Below are positions 1 through 9,358 of a DNA stretch of 64,000 bases, piece after piece (within the stretch, counting starts at the first letter, position 1; every line of letters starts with the position of its first letter). The stretch is from Campylobacter concisus (lineage in GTDB: Bacteria; Campylobacterota; Campylobacteria; Campylobacterales; Campylobacteraceae). Both the position numbers and the translations under genes were made by a program. The stretch is taken from positions 124,001-188,000 of the forward strand of contig NZ_PIQS01000002.1 of NCBI RefSeq assembly GCF_003048405.1. Reading direction: 5' to 3'. The notes below the pieces were generated by a model, which saw nothing but the letters and a program-made list of their open reading frames with translations, made no database searches and was not told the DNA's origin.

Positions 1-606
1 ATCTACTCGCCTATTGCCCTACTCTTTCACGAGCTTTTAAAACGCGGAATTTCTCCAAAAACTACGCTTTATCTTTATATCCATGCACATTCGTTTACAC
101 TTGCGATCTTTAAAGATAAGCAAATGAAATTATCCACTTTTTTAAATATGTCTGGTATTGAAGAAACCAACCAGGAAGCTGAAAGCCTAAAAGAAGAAGA
201 TATAACAGATATTGACAACTTAATCATTAAAGAAGAAAATGACGCAACGTCGCTTGATGATTTTAAAAGTTTAGATGATTTTTTAAGTGATGATAAGCCA
301 AAAGAATTTGAAGACCTAAATTATGAACTAAATATGCCAGCTTCTACAAATGTAGAAAAATCGGTTGCTATTTTTGGGTATGACATGAAGATGTTTGATT
401 ACATCGTAAAGGCCGTAAAAGAATTTTATGAAAATCCTCTATACAGCGGTGATTTTATTGAACAAATAATTGTTTTTGAAAATACAAAAACAAGTGCAAC
501 CTTTTTACAATATCTGCAATCTGAGCTTTTAGTGGAGACTTCGGTGTATCCAGTGAATACAAATCATATTATGAATGAAATCATGCAAGAAGAGATAATA
601 TTATGA
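1..606 (+). CDS. PilM/GspL-like protein of a type IV pilus or competence system (5' partial)
   Basis: The frame is open from base 1, so the gene begins before the window and only about the last 201 residues are visible. The visible start resembles the ATPase-fold half of PilM-type proteins (YLYIHAHSFTLAIFKDKQ). A low-complexity acidic stretch rich in Glu, Asp and Asn follows, then a short folded C-terminal part. Its stop overlaps the start of the next gene in an ATGA arrangement. That gene has one N-terminal membrane helix and is followed by another of the same layout, as in PilM-PilN-PilO operons. The family call rests mainly on this context. In Campylobacter such genes belong to natural-transformation (Cts) machinery, but I cannot assign a specific cts name. 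Confidence 0.55.
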   Translation: MYSPIALLFHELLKRGISPKTTLYLYIHAHSFTLAIFKDKQMKLSTFLNMSGIEETNQEAESLKEEDITDIDNLIIKEENDATSLDDFKSLDDFLSDDKPKEFEDLNYELNMPASTNVEKSVAIFGYDMKMFDYIVKAVKEFYENPLYSGDFIEQIIVFENTKTSATFLQYLQSELLVETSVYPVNTNHIMNEIMQEEIIL

Positions 607-1124
607 GATTTAGCTTTATTGCTCCAGAACCAAGACCGCTTATATCTATCTTTAGCAAAATTTGGCTAAGTCTTATAAGCTTTGTGTTTGTAGCTCTTTT
701 GGCAACAAATTTCTTTATACTCTATAAAAATTATTCAATTGAAAAAAATATAAATTTTTTATCAAATGAACAAAAAGAACTTAGTCAAAAAATAGTCACA
801 ACAGATGAAATTTCAGCTAAGCTCGTCGTACAAATAGAATCTGCAAATGATATTTTCACTTCAAATTCTATTCTCAAGCAAAGCTTGCACAATCTTTTTG
901 ATCTAGTGCCTGACAGCATAACGCTTGAAGAGGTTTTTATGGATAAAAACTCACTCATCATTCGTGGTATAACGCCGACAAAAGATGTATTTAATCAGCT
1001 TCTAGCTTCACCTTTAAGATCTATTTTTACAACTTCAAATACTAGCTTTTATCAAAGTAAAAACGGCTGGTATGGCTTTATAAGTACAAACAAAATTGAT
1101 AATTCTGAGGGATATAATGAGTAA
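603..1124 (+). CDS. PilN-like inner-membrane assembly protein
   Basis: This 173-residue protein has a short cytoplasmic N-terminus, one membrane helix around residues 22-42, a coiled-coil stretch to about residue 80, and a small C-terminal domain (VPDSITLEEVFMDKNSLIIRG) with the ferredoxin-like pattern of PilN/GspL periplasmic domains. The start overlaps the previous stop by four bases, so translation is probably coupled. PilN proteins link the cytoplasmic PilM ring to the periplasmic PilO/secretin alignment complex. Genus context suggests DNA uptake rather than surface pili. The class is likely; the exact gene name is unknown. Confidence 0.55.
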   Translation: MRFSFIAPEPRPLISIFSKIWLSLISFVFVALLATNFFILYKNYSIEKNINFLSNEQKELSQKIVTTDEISAKLVVQIESANDIFTSNSILKQSLHNLFDLVPDSITLEEVFMDKNSLIIRGITPTKDVFNQLLASPLRSIFTTSNTSFYQSKNGWYGFISTNKIDNSEGYNE

Positions 1125-1653
1125 AAAAGATACGAGCTTAGAAAAAATAGATCCTGTCAAGCTTTTACTTTTTATATTTGCTTTTATTGTAGCTTGTTTC
1201 ATTATGATATTTGGTTTTATCGTGCCAAATATAAAAGAATTTAAAAGCCTAACTAGACAAAATTATTCACAGACCTCATCTTATACAAAAGTAAAAAATG
1301 AATTTGAAGCCAAATTTAAAAACCTTGAAGCAACTAAACAAAAAGATGGAGCTATCATTTCAGCTTTTGAGACTAAATTTGATAAAGATAAATTTATAGA
1401 ATTTGCCTCCAAATTTTTCAGTGAAGTAAGCCTTAGTAAAATAGAAGAAGGTGATAATAATGCTAGTGAGAAATTTTTTAGATTTCGCCTAAATGTAACT
1501 AGCTCTCTAAGGACACCACAAAAATTTTATGACTTTTTAGATGCGCTTAGTAGCTATGACAGTATCGTAAAGACAGAATTTCCTATCGTCATGAAAGGCG
1601 AAAAGGATAAAATCCATACTACATTTAATATAAAAGTCTTTGGGTTAAAGTAA
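1117..1653 (+). CDS. PilO-like inner-membrane assembly protein
   Basis: The ATG at 1117 is preferred over an upstream non-ATG start because a GAGGG motif lies just before it and it overlaps the previous stop by eight bases. The 178-residue product has one membrane helix (about residues 14-36), a coiled-coil linker, and a C-terminal domain ending in a beta-strand-like FNIKVFGL, the same plan as PilO/GspM. It is the last gene of the operon. About 95 bases without a clear terminator follow before the decayed locus. Function is inferred from topology and position. Confidence 0.5.
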   Translation: MSKKDTSLEKIDPVKLLLFIFAFIVACFIMIFGFIVPNIKEFKSLTRQNYSQTSSYTKVKNEFEAKFKNLEATKQKDGAIISAFETKFDKDKFIEFASKFFSEVSLSKIEEGDNNASEKFFRFRLNVTSSLRTPQKFYDFLDALSSYDSIVKTEFPIVMKGEKDKIHTTFNIKVFGLK

Positions 1654-1747
1654 AATTTTAGATTTCATTTAATAAAAAGCTACAAATAGATAACAGTTCT
1701 CTCAAGTTCTTAGTTATAGAAATTATATTTTTATAGACATAAATTTA

Positions 1748-2335
1748 TGTATTTCATCGGTATTGATATAAGCTCAACATCTACAAAAGTAGCAATACTA
1801 GATAATTAAGATAATTTTTGTGATCTATTTTTGTTATCAAGTAGTTTTAGTGCCATAAAAATAGTACGCAATATAAAAGAAATTTTAGAACAAAAAAGCT
1901 ATCAATATGCCTCAATCACAGCTACTGGGTATGGAAGAGCAAGTGTAGAAGCGGATGTAGTAGCTTTTAAAAGCTGTACAGAAACTACAAATTTTAAAAA
2001 TAATATAAGCGCACAAGGTAACCTTGTAGAAAATATCGCCAAACGTTACTTAAAGACGCCCCTCTTCTGTAATGTACAAAAACGACGCAATATCTGATGC
2101 TATTAAAAATTTGTAGATGAATATAAAGCAGATGGTGCAACAGATATCGTTTTAAGTGGCTGTTACACTTATGCAATAGAAACAAACAAGATAAAAGAAG
2201 CTAGCAAAGAAGCTGGTGCAAGCTATATGAGCCTTGAGGACTGACTTACCCCCCCCCAAAAAAAAAACAAGATGCTGTCTGGATTTGCACACATTTGAAG
2301 GTATTTTTAGAATTTCTCGAACAAAACATTAAATT
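1748..2335 (+). pseudogene. Remnant of a 2-hydroxyacyl-CoA dehydratase activase/dehydratase locus
   Basis: Pieces of one or two related genes can be read with several breaks. From 1748 the frame gives MYFIGIDISSTSTKVAILDN then a stop; this is the actin-fold nucleotide-binding start of the BadF/HgdC activase family, with Ser where Gly is usual. A second piece (about 1831-2040) holds the activase motif ITATGYGRASV. From about 2041 the sequence matches the C-terminal part of the HgdB/BcrC dehydratase subunit in shifting frames: MYKNDAISDAI, then DIVLSGCYTYAIET, then CTHLKVFLEFLEQ at the end. Stops, frameshifts and an internal deletion joining activase to dehydratase make it non-functional. A C9-A10 run (2249-2267) lies inside the dehydratase part. 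Confidence 0.75.
2249..2267. repeat. Homopolymer run: nine C then ten A
   Basis: Nine consecutive C are followed directly by ten A inside the dehydratase remnant. Long C/G tracts are the usual phase-variation sites of Campylobacter. Here the reading frame is broken on both sides, so the tract is more likely a relic or a mutational by-product than an active switch. Confidence 0.8.
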
Positions 2336-2337
2336 TT

Positions 2338-2359
2338 AAAAGGCCCAAAAAGAGCCTTT
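2338..2359. terminator. Probable bidirectional terminator
   Basis: An AAAGGC...GCCTTT hairpin with flanking A- and T-rich sequence lies between the decayed locus on the plus strand and the convergent Sel1 lipoprotein gene on the minus strand. Confidence 0.55.
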
Positions 2360-2400
2360 GTTGATTTATTGCGAATTTTTAGAATAGTATTTTGCTAGTA

Positions 2401-3024
2401 TTACTTTTTCTCCACACACTTACCAAGCTGACAAGCTCTTTTGTAAAGTGCATTTGCCTTTACTTCATCGCCGCTTAACTTTGCAAGCAAAAAGCACGAC
2501 TGAGCGTATTCAAGCTCGCAGCTCTTTGCCAAAAGCCTTAGCACTCTAGCCTCAGCCTTAGTTCTATCTATCTTATGTATCTTTAAATTTTCGCTTTCGA
2601 TGTAGGATTTTAGCCCCATAGCCTCGTTATAGCAGCCAACGCCATCGCCGCTATCACAAGCTAGTTTATAAAGTTTTAGAGCTTTTTCTATATCTTTTTG
2701 CTCATCAATCAGCCCTTGCTCATAAATTTGACCTAAATTTGAACAAGCCGTCGCAAGCCCAGCATTGCAAGCTTTTTCGTAGTAGCCTTTTGCCTTTACA
2801 AAGTCCTTTTCATTGCTAAAATTTACAGCTAAATTGTTGCAGTCGATACTATTTCCACCCTCGCAGTTTTGTATCATCTTCTCTTTTTCAAGCTCAAGAT
2901 GCTCTGCCCTAGCCTCTTCATCACTTTGCCAAAAGCCAAAGCTTACCATCTTTTGCCAAGACCAGCAACCACTAAGTATAAAGCCCATAGCCAAAATAAG
3001 ACCAAAATTTAAGACCTTTTTCAC
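2401..3024 (-). CDS. Sel1-repeat lipoprotein
   Basis: The 207-residue product starts with a lipoprotein signal ending in the lipobox LSGC (Cys20). It is followed by Sel1/TPR-like helical repeats with the alternating Ala/Cys/Leu signature (YYEKACNAGLATACSNLGQ). The repeats are Cys-rich, as in the Helicobacter Hcp and Campylobacter Sel1 proteins. The GTG start directly follows the stop of the upstream gene of the same kind, with an AGGA ribosome site inside that gene's end, so the two are cotranscribed. Such proteins are usually exported scaffolds or binding proteins; the partner here is unknown. Confidence 0.75.
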   Translation of the reverse strand: MKKVLNFGLILAMGFILSGCWSWQKMVSFGFWQSDEEARAEHLELEKEKMIQNCEGGNSIDCNNLAVNFSNEKDFVKAKGYYEKACNAGLATACSNLGQIYEQGLIDEQKDIEKALKLYKLACDSGDGVGCYNEAMGLKSYIESENLKIHKIDRTKAEARVLRLLAKSCELEYAQSCFLLAKLSGDEVKANALYKRACQLGKCVEKK

Positions 3025-3678
3025 TTACATTCCTAGCTTTGTGCCTAGTCTTTTCATCTGTGGGCATGCCTTGCTTAGCCCACGAAAGCAAGCGACTTTA
3101 TAAATTCCATAAGCCCTTTTTTCATCTTTATTGACACCAAGACCAAGCTCATACATCGCTCCGATATTGGCACAACTTGGCAAATCGCCAGCATTGCATG
3201 CATTTGTATAAGCTTCCATCGCCAAATAATAATCTCGCTTAACGATCTCGCCTTTTCTATAAGCATTGCCTAAATGATAGCAAGCTTGCATGCCTCCACC
3301 ATTGCAACTTTCTTTATAAATCGAAATTGCCTTTTTTGGATTTTTTTTAACTCCAAGTCCAAGCTCATAAAGAGTGCCCAAATTTGCACAACCGACTTGC
3401 ACCTTAGCATCGCAAGCTTTTTTATAATTTGTTAAAGCATTTTCATATTCTTTTAAAAGCTCGTAATTTACACCCAAATCGTTGCAAGCTTCCGCATCGC
3501 CTTCTTCGCATTTTGGTATTAAAATTTCGATCGCATTTCTTGAAATTTGCTCTTTATTTTGCACTATTTTTTCATCCTTTGGTTGCTGCCACGAATCATC
3601 TTGTTTTTGTCCTATACCAATCACATTTAAGCAGCCAGTGAAAAATAAAGCCGATAAAAGCAATAAATATTTTTTCAT
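3025..3678 (-). CDS. Sel1-repeat lipoprotein
   Basis: The ATG at 3678 is chosen over an in-frame start 33 bases upstream because it has a GGAAAAG ribosome site and opens a clean lipoprotein signal with lipobox FTGC (Cys16). The remaining 200 residues hold four to five Sel1 repeats of about 36 residues with paired cysteines (for example SCNGGGMQACYHLGNAY). It lies directly upstream of the second Sel1 gene and just after the RclA-like flavoprotein gene, which ends at 3689. It is probably an outer-membrane or periplasmic lipoprotein; no substrate can be named. Confidence 0.75.
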   Translation of the reverse strand: MKKYLLLLSALFFTGCLNVIGIGQKQDDSWQQPKDEKIVQNKEQISRNAIEILIPKCEEGDAEACNDLGVNYELLKEYENALTNYKKACDAKVQVGCANLGTLYELGLGVKKNPKKAISIYKESCNGGGMQACYHLGNAYRKGEIVKRDYYLAMEAYTNACNAGDLPSCANIGAMYELGLGVNKDEKRAYGIYKVACFRGLSKACPQMKRLGTKLGM

Positions 3679-3688
3679 TCTTTTCCTT

Positions 3689-5029
3689 TTAAAATTGTCC
3701 AAATAAGTCATTTAGTGCTTCACTGATACTTGGATGAGTGAAAATTTGATTTTTAAAGAAATTTGCATTTGCTTTTAAATTCATCGCAATTGCAATTTCA
3801 TTTATCAGCTCATTTGCATAGATGCAGTGAAAGCTGGCTCCTAAAATTTCTCCACTTTGTGCATCAACGATAGCTTTTAGCATGCCTACATCGTGATTTA
3901 ATACTTTTGCGCCTGGTACTGTTGCCATGCTAAGCTTTAGCTCTTTAAAATTTAGCCCAAATTTACTAGCCTCTTTTGCATTTACTCCAACTCTTGCTAG
4001 CGGAGTATCAGTAAATAGCACATTTGCGTGAATGCTTCTATTTTTAGTATTTCTCTTTTTATCACCAAAAATTTGTGAATAAACTATCCTAAAATCATCC
4101 AAGCTCGTGTAAGTAAAAAGCTCTCCACCACGCACGTCGCCTACCGCATAGATGTTTGGCACATTTGTTTGAAGATTTTCATTTGTCTTTATAAAGCCTT
4201 TTTCGTTTAGCTCAACTCCAGCAGCTTTTAAATTTAAATCATCTACATTTGCTACTCTGCCAAGTGCGATCAAAAATGCATCAGCCCTAAGGCATCTTTG
4301 CTCGCCATTTTGCTTAAAATTTAATATATTCTCTTTAATGCACTCTATCTCGCAACCCTCTAAAATTTCAACGCCTTGGACTCTAAGAGCTTCTTTTACG
4401 CTATTAGCTATATCATCATCTTCATTTTTAAGTAGTTTTGAACGCCCTATAATAGTCACTTTTGAGCCAAAATTTGCAAACATTGATGCAAACTCTATAC
4501 CGATAAAACCGCTACCGATAATGACAAAATGCTTTGGTAAATTTTTTAGATCAAGCAAAGTTTGGCTTGAAAATACATTTGAGCTTACAACCTCAAAAGG
4601 AGTATCTGTCTCTTTTGAGCCAATATTTATGATAATAAAATCGCCCTCTATTATCTTTTTCTCGCCGCTTGGCGTTGTTACAAGTACGCTATTTTCACTA
4701 GCAAATGAGCCAACACCATCGATCACATCGATATTTTCTTTATCATTTAGCATCGCATAGTTTTTAGCATTAAGAGCCGAGATTAGCTTGTTTTTATTTT
4801 CCACACTAAGCGTGTAATATTCGCTTTCGACACTATTATTTACAAATTTTGCCTCTTTAGCGGCTGTTATTAGACGTTTGGTTGGTATGCAGCCAACATT
4901 TATGCAAGTGCCTCCATACATCTTTGGCGATCTCTCTACAAGAGCCACTTTTTTGCCAAGTGCGGCAGCTTTAACCGCTAGCGTTTTGCCAGCTTTTCCA
5001 AAACCAATAATTACAATATCATATTTCAT
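3689..5029 (-). CDS. Pyridine nucleotide-disulfide oxidoreductase, RclA/mercuric-reductase-like
   Basis: This 446-residue flavoprotein has an N-terminal FAD-binding Rossmann motif (GFGKAGKTLAVKAAALGKK). The redox-active disulfide motif GGTCINVGCIPTK lies near residues 40-52, an NAD(P)-binding GSGFIGIEFA near residue 173, and a second FAD motif ending YAVGDV. The C-terminal dimerisation domain carries THPSISEALNDLF, where His-Pro fits the catalytic base region. The family includes RclA/YkgC (reactive-chlorine resistance), mercuric reductase and lipoamide dehydrogenase. The active-site sequence is most like RclA. The gene lies between a small unknown gene and two Sel1 lipoproteins, with no dehydrogenase-complex genes nearby, so a lipoamide dehydrogenase role is unlikely. 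Confidence 0.8.
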   Translation of the reverse strand: MKYDIVIIGFGKAGKTLAVKAAALGKKVALVERSPKMYGGTCINVGCIPTKRLITAAKEAKFVNNSVESEYYTLSVENKNKLISALNAKNYAMLNDKENIDVIDGVGSFASENSVLVTTPSGEKKIIEGDFIIINIGSKETDTPFEVVSSNVFSSQTLLDLKNLPKHFVIIGSGFIGIEFASMFANFGSKVTIIGRSKLLKNEDDDIANSVKEALRVQGVEILEGCEIECIKENILNFKQNGEQRCLRADAFLIALGRVANVDDLNLKAAGVELNEKGFIKTNENLQTNVPNIYAVGDVRGGELFTYTSLDDFRIVYSQIFGDKKRNTKNRSIHANVLFTDTPLARVGVNAKEASKFGLNFKELKLSMATVPGAKVLNHDVGMLKAIVDAQSGEILGASFHCIYANELINEIAIAMNLKANANFFKNQIFTHPSISEALNDLFGQF

Positions 5030-5031
5030 TT

Positions 5032-5352
5032 TCAGTCCCTTATCTTTCCCATTAAATAATAAGTTGTTTCATTTATCTTTTTTAGCTCCATTTTATATTT
5101 ATTAGCCCAGTTTTTTATGATCTCATCAACTCGCTCTTTTATTTCATTAACGGTAGCTACATTTTTTATCTTTAGTCTATCTTCACTTCCACTCATCGCC
5201 ACAAAACAAAGGTGTGGCTTTAAATGATCGTTTAGTTCAATTATGCTCTTTGGCAAAAGACCATCAGTATTGTTTAAAATTCTACACATTTGAGCAGTGG
5301 TCGTTTCATTGACGTTATAGCCAAGCTGGATTAAAAGTGCATTATGATCCAT
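5032..5352 (-). CDS. Conserved hypothetical protein
   Basis: A 106-residue soluble protein with an ATG start preceded by a GGAAC motif. I do not recognise the family. The N-terminal 40 residues look helical. The C-terminal half has a basic amphipathic helix (VDEIIKNWANKYKMELKKI) followed by beta-like TTYYLMGKI. It ends two bases before the RclA-like gene begins, so the two are likely cotranscribed. Confidence 0.6.
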   Translation of the reverse strand: MDHNALLIQLGYNVNETTTAQMCRILNNTDGLLPKSIIELNDHLKPHLCFVAMSGSEDRLKIKNVATVNEIKERVDEIIKNWANKYKMELKKINETTYYLMGKIRD

Positions 5353-5429
5353 ATCGTTCCTTTTGCTTAAAATTTGCGGGCATTATAAGATAAAATTGGA
5401 TAAAATCGCCTAAATTTTCAAGGACAAAT

Positions 5430-5981
5430 ATGAAAAAATTTATCATTTTTGTGTTTAGTGTTTTACTATTTTGGGGATGTTCGTTAGATCAAATTTCACA
5501 AAATTTTGGCCTTAGTGAGCCACCACTTGATCCAGAGGTCGAGCAAATAGCAGACGCCATCTATCTATACAATGAAGGCAACTATCCAAAGGCTTGTAAG
5601 AGATTTTATGATTATGCAAAAGATGGAAATGTTCTAGCCATGCAGCAAACTGGCATTTGCTTTCGTGACGGCAAAGGCTTTAGCAAGGATATCTTAAGGG
5701 CACTTTTTTGGTTTGAGACAGCTGGCAGATACGGCAACATAGACGGACTAAGAAGTGCTGGATATATATACGAATACGGCCTTGGGGTCAATAAAAATTT
5801 AGAAAAAGCGATATATTTTTATGAAAAAGCTACAAGCCTTGGCTCAAGCGAGGCTAGCTACGATCTGGGGCTTATCTATCTAGGTAAAAATGACTATAAG
5901 AAAGCAATAATTTATCTTGATGAGGCTTGCTTTAAAGGCAAAGAAGAAGCGTGCATGAAGCTAAAAGAGATGAAATTTTAG
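5430..5981 (+). CDS. Sel1-repeat lipoprotein
   Basis: The 183-residue product has a lipoprotein signal with lipobox LFWGC (Cys17) and then about four Sel1 repeats (for example SAGYIYEYGLGVNKNLEKAI). It is transcribed divergently from the two-gene unit at 5032-5029. This is the third Sel1 lipoprotein within 3.6 kb and is less Cys-rich than the other two. It is likely anchored in a membrane facing the periplasm. The gene ends in a hairpin that uses its own last codons. Confidence 0.75.
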   Translation: MKKFIIFVFSVLLFWGCSLDQISQNFGLSEPPLDPEVEQIADAIYLYNEGNYPKACKRFYDYAKDGNVLAMQQTGICFRDGKGFSKDILRALFWFETAGRYGNIDGLRSAGYIYEYGLGVNKNLEKAIYFYEKATSLGSSEASYDLGLIYLGKNDYKKAIIYLDEACFKGKEEACMKLKEMKF

Positions 5982-5995
5982 CTCTCATCTCTTTT
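5963..5995 (+). terminator. Intrinsic terminator overlapping the gene end
   Basis: An eleven-base perfect inverted repeat (AAAAGAGATGA / TCATCTCTTTT) begins inside the last codons of the Sel1 gene and ends in TTTT. Its A-rich left arm could also serve the convergent prfB transcript. Confidence 0.65.
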
Positions 5996-6002
5996 AAATT
6001 TA

Positions 6003-7103
6003 CTACCCCTCAGCCTTTTGAGCGATCAAAACGCCCTCTATCATCTTTTTGATATCCCCATCAAGTATCGCGTCAGTTTGCGAAAATGCCTCGCCACTGC
6101 GGTTATCTTTTACTTGCTGATACGGAAAAAGCACGTATGATCTTATCTGATGTCCCCAGCCGATCTCACTCTTTTCGACGCTATTGCTCGCCTCTTGCTG
6201 CTTCATCAGCTCAAGCTCGTAAAGGCGCGACTTTAACATTTTCATCGCTGTAGCTCTATTTTTGTGCTGGCTGCGGTCGTTTTGGCACTGCACGACGATG
6301 CCAGTTGGTATGTGCGTGATACGGATGGCTGATTCAGTCTTATTTACGTGCTGACCGCCCGCGCCACTGGCTCTATAAGTGTCTATCTTTAGATCTTTTT
6401 CCTCGATCTCGATCTCTATGTCATCATCTATTTCAGGGCTTACCATGACACTTGAAAAGCTCGTATGACGGCGCCCTGCGCTATCAAATGGACTTGTGCG
6501 AACGAGCCTGTGAATGCCATTTTCTGCCTTGAAGTACCCATAGGCATTTTCACCTTTTACTATAAAGCTCACATCCTTTAGCCCAGCCTCATCACCCTCT
6601 TGAAAGTCAAGAGTCTCGACCTTAAAGCCTTCGCGCTCGCAAAATCTAAGATACATCCTATAAAGCATGCTGGCCCAGTCATTACTCTCAGTGCCACCAG
6701 CTCCTGGATGGATCGATACAATCGCGTTTTTACCATCATCTTCGCCACTTAAAAGCATAGAAATTTCTAAATTTACTATCTTTTCATCTAAATTTTTAGC
6801 GTCATCAAATAAAGAATTTATAGTATCCTCATCATTTTCAGAATTTGCTAGCTCAAAAAGCTCCTTTGCATCACTTACTGCCTGATTAGCGTCGTTAAAT
6901 TTTGCAAGCATATTTGAAATTTTAGTTTTTTCTTTATTTAGCGCCCCAGCTTTAGCGATATCTTGCCAAAAGTCAGGGTCTTGCTCAGTGGTCTCTATCT
7001 CTTTAAGTCTAGCCTTGATCTCCTCAGGCTTTACGATAGAGCCTATGTTTTCAACTTTTGTTTGTAGCTTCTTTAAAAGCTCGTTATATTCGTAACTATC
7101 CAA
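6003..7103 (-). CDS. prfB: Peptide chain release factor 2
   Basis: RF2 recognises UGA and UAA stop codons and triggers peptide release on the ribosome. The protein shows the RF2 stop-reading tripeptide SPF (in [14 protein letters not shown]) and the catalytic GGQ in [14 protein letters not shown]. The TTG at 7103 is preferred to the TTG at 7115 because GGAG (7113-7110) then sits six bases upstream and the N-terminus becomes [10 protein letters not shown], which fits Campylobacter RF2. That gives 366 residues, the usual length. The frame is continuous from the start, so the programmed +1 frameshift used by many bacteria to autoregulate prfB is absent. Confidence 0.95.
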   Translation of the reverse strand: MDSYEYNELLKKLQTKVENIGSIVKPEEIKARLKEIETTEQDPDFWQDIAKAGALNKEKTKISNMLAKFNDANQAVSDAKELFELANSENDEDTINSLFDDAKNLDEKIVNLEISMLLSGEDDGKNAIVSIHPGAGGTESNDWASMLYRMYLRFCEREGFKVETLDFQEGDEAGLKDVSFIVKGENAYGYFKAENGIHRLVRTSPFDSAGRRHTSFSSVMVSPEIDDDIEIEIEEKDLKIDTYRASGAGGQHVNKTESAIRITHIPTGIVVQCQNDRSQHKNRATAMKMLKSRLYELELMKQQEASNSVEKSEIGWGHQIRSYVLFPYQQVKDNRSGEAFSQTDAILDGDIKKMIEGVLIAQKAEG

Positions 7104-7223
7104 GTCTTTCTCCAAAAATTTTTGCCGATTTTAACCAAAAGTTGCTTACATTTTTAAATTTACGCCCTTTTAATCCTTTTTTGTTACAATGCCAAGTTAA
7201 AATTTCAAACAAAAAGAGTCAAA

Positions 7224-8045
7224 ATGCAAATCATAAGAACTATAAAAGAACTTCAAAATTTCGTCTCTAGCACAAGCGCAAAGATCGGTTTTGTGCCGAC
7301 CATGGGCGCACTTCATGACGGACACGTTAGCCTTATCAAAAAATGTGTGAGCGAAAATGAGATAAGTATCGTCTCAACATTCGTTAATCCAACTCAATTT
7401 TTACCAGGCGAAGATCTGGACAAATATCCAAGAAACGAGCAAAATGACATCAAAGTTTGCGAGCAAAACGGTGTTAGCGCTATTTTTATTCCAGATTCTG
7501 GTGAGCTTTACTTTGAAGATGAGCCGCTCATAGTCGCTCCAAAGAAGCTTTCAACTATTTTAGAGGGCAAAACTAGGCCAGGACACTTTGACGGCGTCTT
7601 AAGAGTGCTAAATAAGCTATTTTGCCTAACTCGTGCAAATAGCGTCTATATGGGCAAAAAAGATACGCAACAACTAATCATCGTGCAAAATATGATAAAG
7701 ACATTTTTCCTAAACATCGAGCTAGTTGCTTGCGATATCGTTAGAGAGCCGGACGGACTTGCACTTTCAAGTAGAAATGTCTATATCTGCGACGAAGATA
7801 AATGTAATGCTCTAAGGCTTTCAAGATCGCTAAATAAAGCACAAAATTTGATCCAAAACGGCGAAGAGGACGCAAGCGAGATCAAAACAAAGATGCTTGA
7901 AGTGCTAGAGCCGTTAAAGGTTGATTATGTCGCTATTACGGATAGAAATTTAAATGAAATTTCAAAAGTGGAAAAAAATAACACCATCATTTTAGTAGCA
8001 GCTTATGTTGGCAAAACTAGGCTAATAGATAATATCTGGATATAA
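7224..8045 (+). CDS. panC: Pantothenate synthetase
   Basis: PanC joins pantoate and beta-alanine with ATP to form pantothenate, the coenzyme A precursor. The 273-residue protein contains the nucleotide-binding [14 protein letters not shown], the GKKDTQQ segment and the KMSKS-like SSRNVYI. It begins a plus-strand run, panC-rimO-tilS, with gaps of two bases or overlaps. A TACAAT element at 7185-7190 is a possible -10. The other pan genes are not in the window. Confidence 0.95.
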   Translation: MQIIRTIKELQNFVSSTSAKIGFVPTMGALHDGHVSLIKKCVSENEISIVSTFVNPTQFLPGEDLDKYPRNEQNDIKVCEQNGVSAIFIPDSGELYFEDEPLIVAPKKLSTILEGKTRPGHFDGVLRVLNKLFCLTRANSVYMGKKDTQQLIIVQNMIKTFFLNIELVACDIVREPDGLALSSRNVYICDEDKCNALRLSRSLNKAQNLIQNGEEDASEIKTKMLEVLEPLKVDYVAITDRNLNEISKVEKNNTIILVAAYVGKTRLIDNIWI

Positions 8046-8047
8046 AA

Positions 8048-9358
8048 ATGCCAAAACTTCACTTAATTTCACTTGGCTGTAATAAAAATTTAGTTGATTC
8101 AGAAATAATGCTTGGTAGATTGCAAAACTACGATATTACCGATGACATCAGCGATGCCGACGTCATCATCGTAAATACCTGCGGCTTTATCAAATCCGCC
8201 AAAGAAGAGAGCATACAAACCATACTTGAGATGCACGAAGCTCGTAAAAATGGCTCTTTACTAGTAGTGACTGGCTGTCTTATGCAGCGCTACAAAGATG
8301 AGCTAATAAAAGAGTTGCCAGAGGTTGATCTCTTTACCGGTGTGGCTGACTACGACAAGATCGATGAGATCATCTTAAAAAAGCAAAATTTATTTAGCCC
8401 GCAAACTTATCTGCAAGCAAATGAAGAGCGTGTGATAACTGGCTCAAACTATCACGCTTACATCAAAATTTCAGAGGGCTGTAACCAAAAATGTAGTTTT
8501 TGTGCGATACCGACATTTAAAGGAAAACTAAAATCACGCTCGCTCGAAAATATCGTAAATGAGGTCAAAAATCTAGTCAAAAAAGGCTACTACGACTTTA
8601 GCTTTTTATCTCAAGACTCAAGCTCATATATGCGTGATCATGGCGTTAGCGACGGACTAATAAATTTAATAGACGAGATAGAAAAGATAAAGGGCGTAAG
8701 AAGGGCCAGGATACTCTACCTATATCCAAGTACGACTAGCAAGGAGCTAATTGAGCGCATCATCGCCTCGCCACTCTTTCACAACTACTTTGATATGCCG
8801 ATCCAACACATCAGTGAAAATATGCTAAAAATAATGAAGCGTGGAAGCGGTGCTAAAAAGATAAAAGAGCTTTTAAATTTGATGAGAAATGCCGAGAATT
8901 CATTTTTGCGAACTGGTGTCATCGTTGGTCATCCAGGAGAGAGCGAGGAGAATTTTGAGGAGCTTTGCGAATTTTTAGAAGAGTTTAAATTTGATAGAAT
9001 TTCAGCCTTTGCCTACTCAAAAGAAGAGGACACTGCATCTTTTGACATGGAGCAAATCCCAGCTAAGATTATCTCAAAAAGACTAAATAAGATAGAAAAA
9101 ATCACTAAAAAATCGATAAATGAGAGCTTGCAAAAAGAGATTGGCAAGCAAATTTATGCTTCTCTTGAGGGCGAAAGTAGCGAGGGCGAGATGTTTTATG
9201 CAGCCAAAAAAGACATCTGGGATAAAGATATAGACGGCGAAATTTTAATAAATGAAAGCGATGTAAAAGAGCTTGAGATCGGCTCACTCTACCTTTGTGA
9301 GGTCACTGACGTGGTCGATCAAAAACTGATCGCTAAAATCATCAAAAAAGCAAAATGA
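8048..9358 (+). CDS. rimO: Ribosomal protein S12 methylthiotransferase
   Basis: RimO is a radical SAM enzyme that adds a methylthio group to an aspartate of ribosomal protein S12. The N-terminal UPF0004 domain carries cysteines for one cluster ([27 protein letters not shown]). The radical SAM motif CNQKCSFC lies near residue 145, and a short TRAM domain ends the protein. At 436 residues it has normal length. It follows panC by two bases and overlaps tilS by four. Confidence 0.95.
   Translation: MPKLHLISLGCNKNLVDSEIMLGRLQNYDITDDISDADVIIVNTCGFIKSAKEESIQTILEMHEARKNGSLLVVTGCLMQRYKDELIKELPEVDLFTGVADYDKIDEIILKKQNLFSPQTYLQANEERVITGSNYHAYIKISEGCNQKCSFCAIPTFKGKLKSRSLENIVNEVKNLVKKGYYDFSFLSQDSSSYMRDHGVSDGLINLIDEIEKIKGVRRARILYLYPSTTSKELIERIIASPLFHNYFDMPIQHISENMLKIMKRGSGAKKIKELLNLMRNAENSFLRTGVIVGHPGESEENFEELCEFLEEFKFDRISAFAYSKEEDTASFDMEQIPAKIISKRLNKIEKITKKSINESLQKEIGKQIYASLEGESSEGEMFYAAKKDIWDKDIDGEILINESDVKELEIGSLYLCEVTDVVDQKLIAKIIKKAK

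Noticed and set aside
2249..2267. C9-A10 run as an active phase-variation switch
   Set aside because: No intact frame would be restored by any tract length, because other stops and shifts remain.
3679..3711. Longer N-terminus for the Sel1 lipoprotein
   Set aside because: It would place a basic segment before a clear lipoprotein signal and overlap the end of the flavoprotein gene; the ATG at 3678 has the ribosome site.
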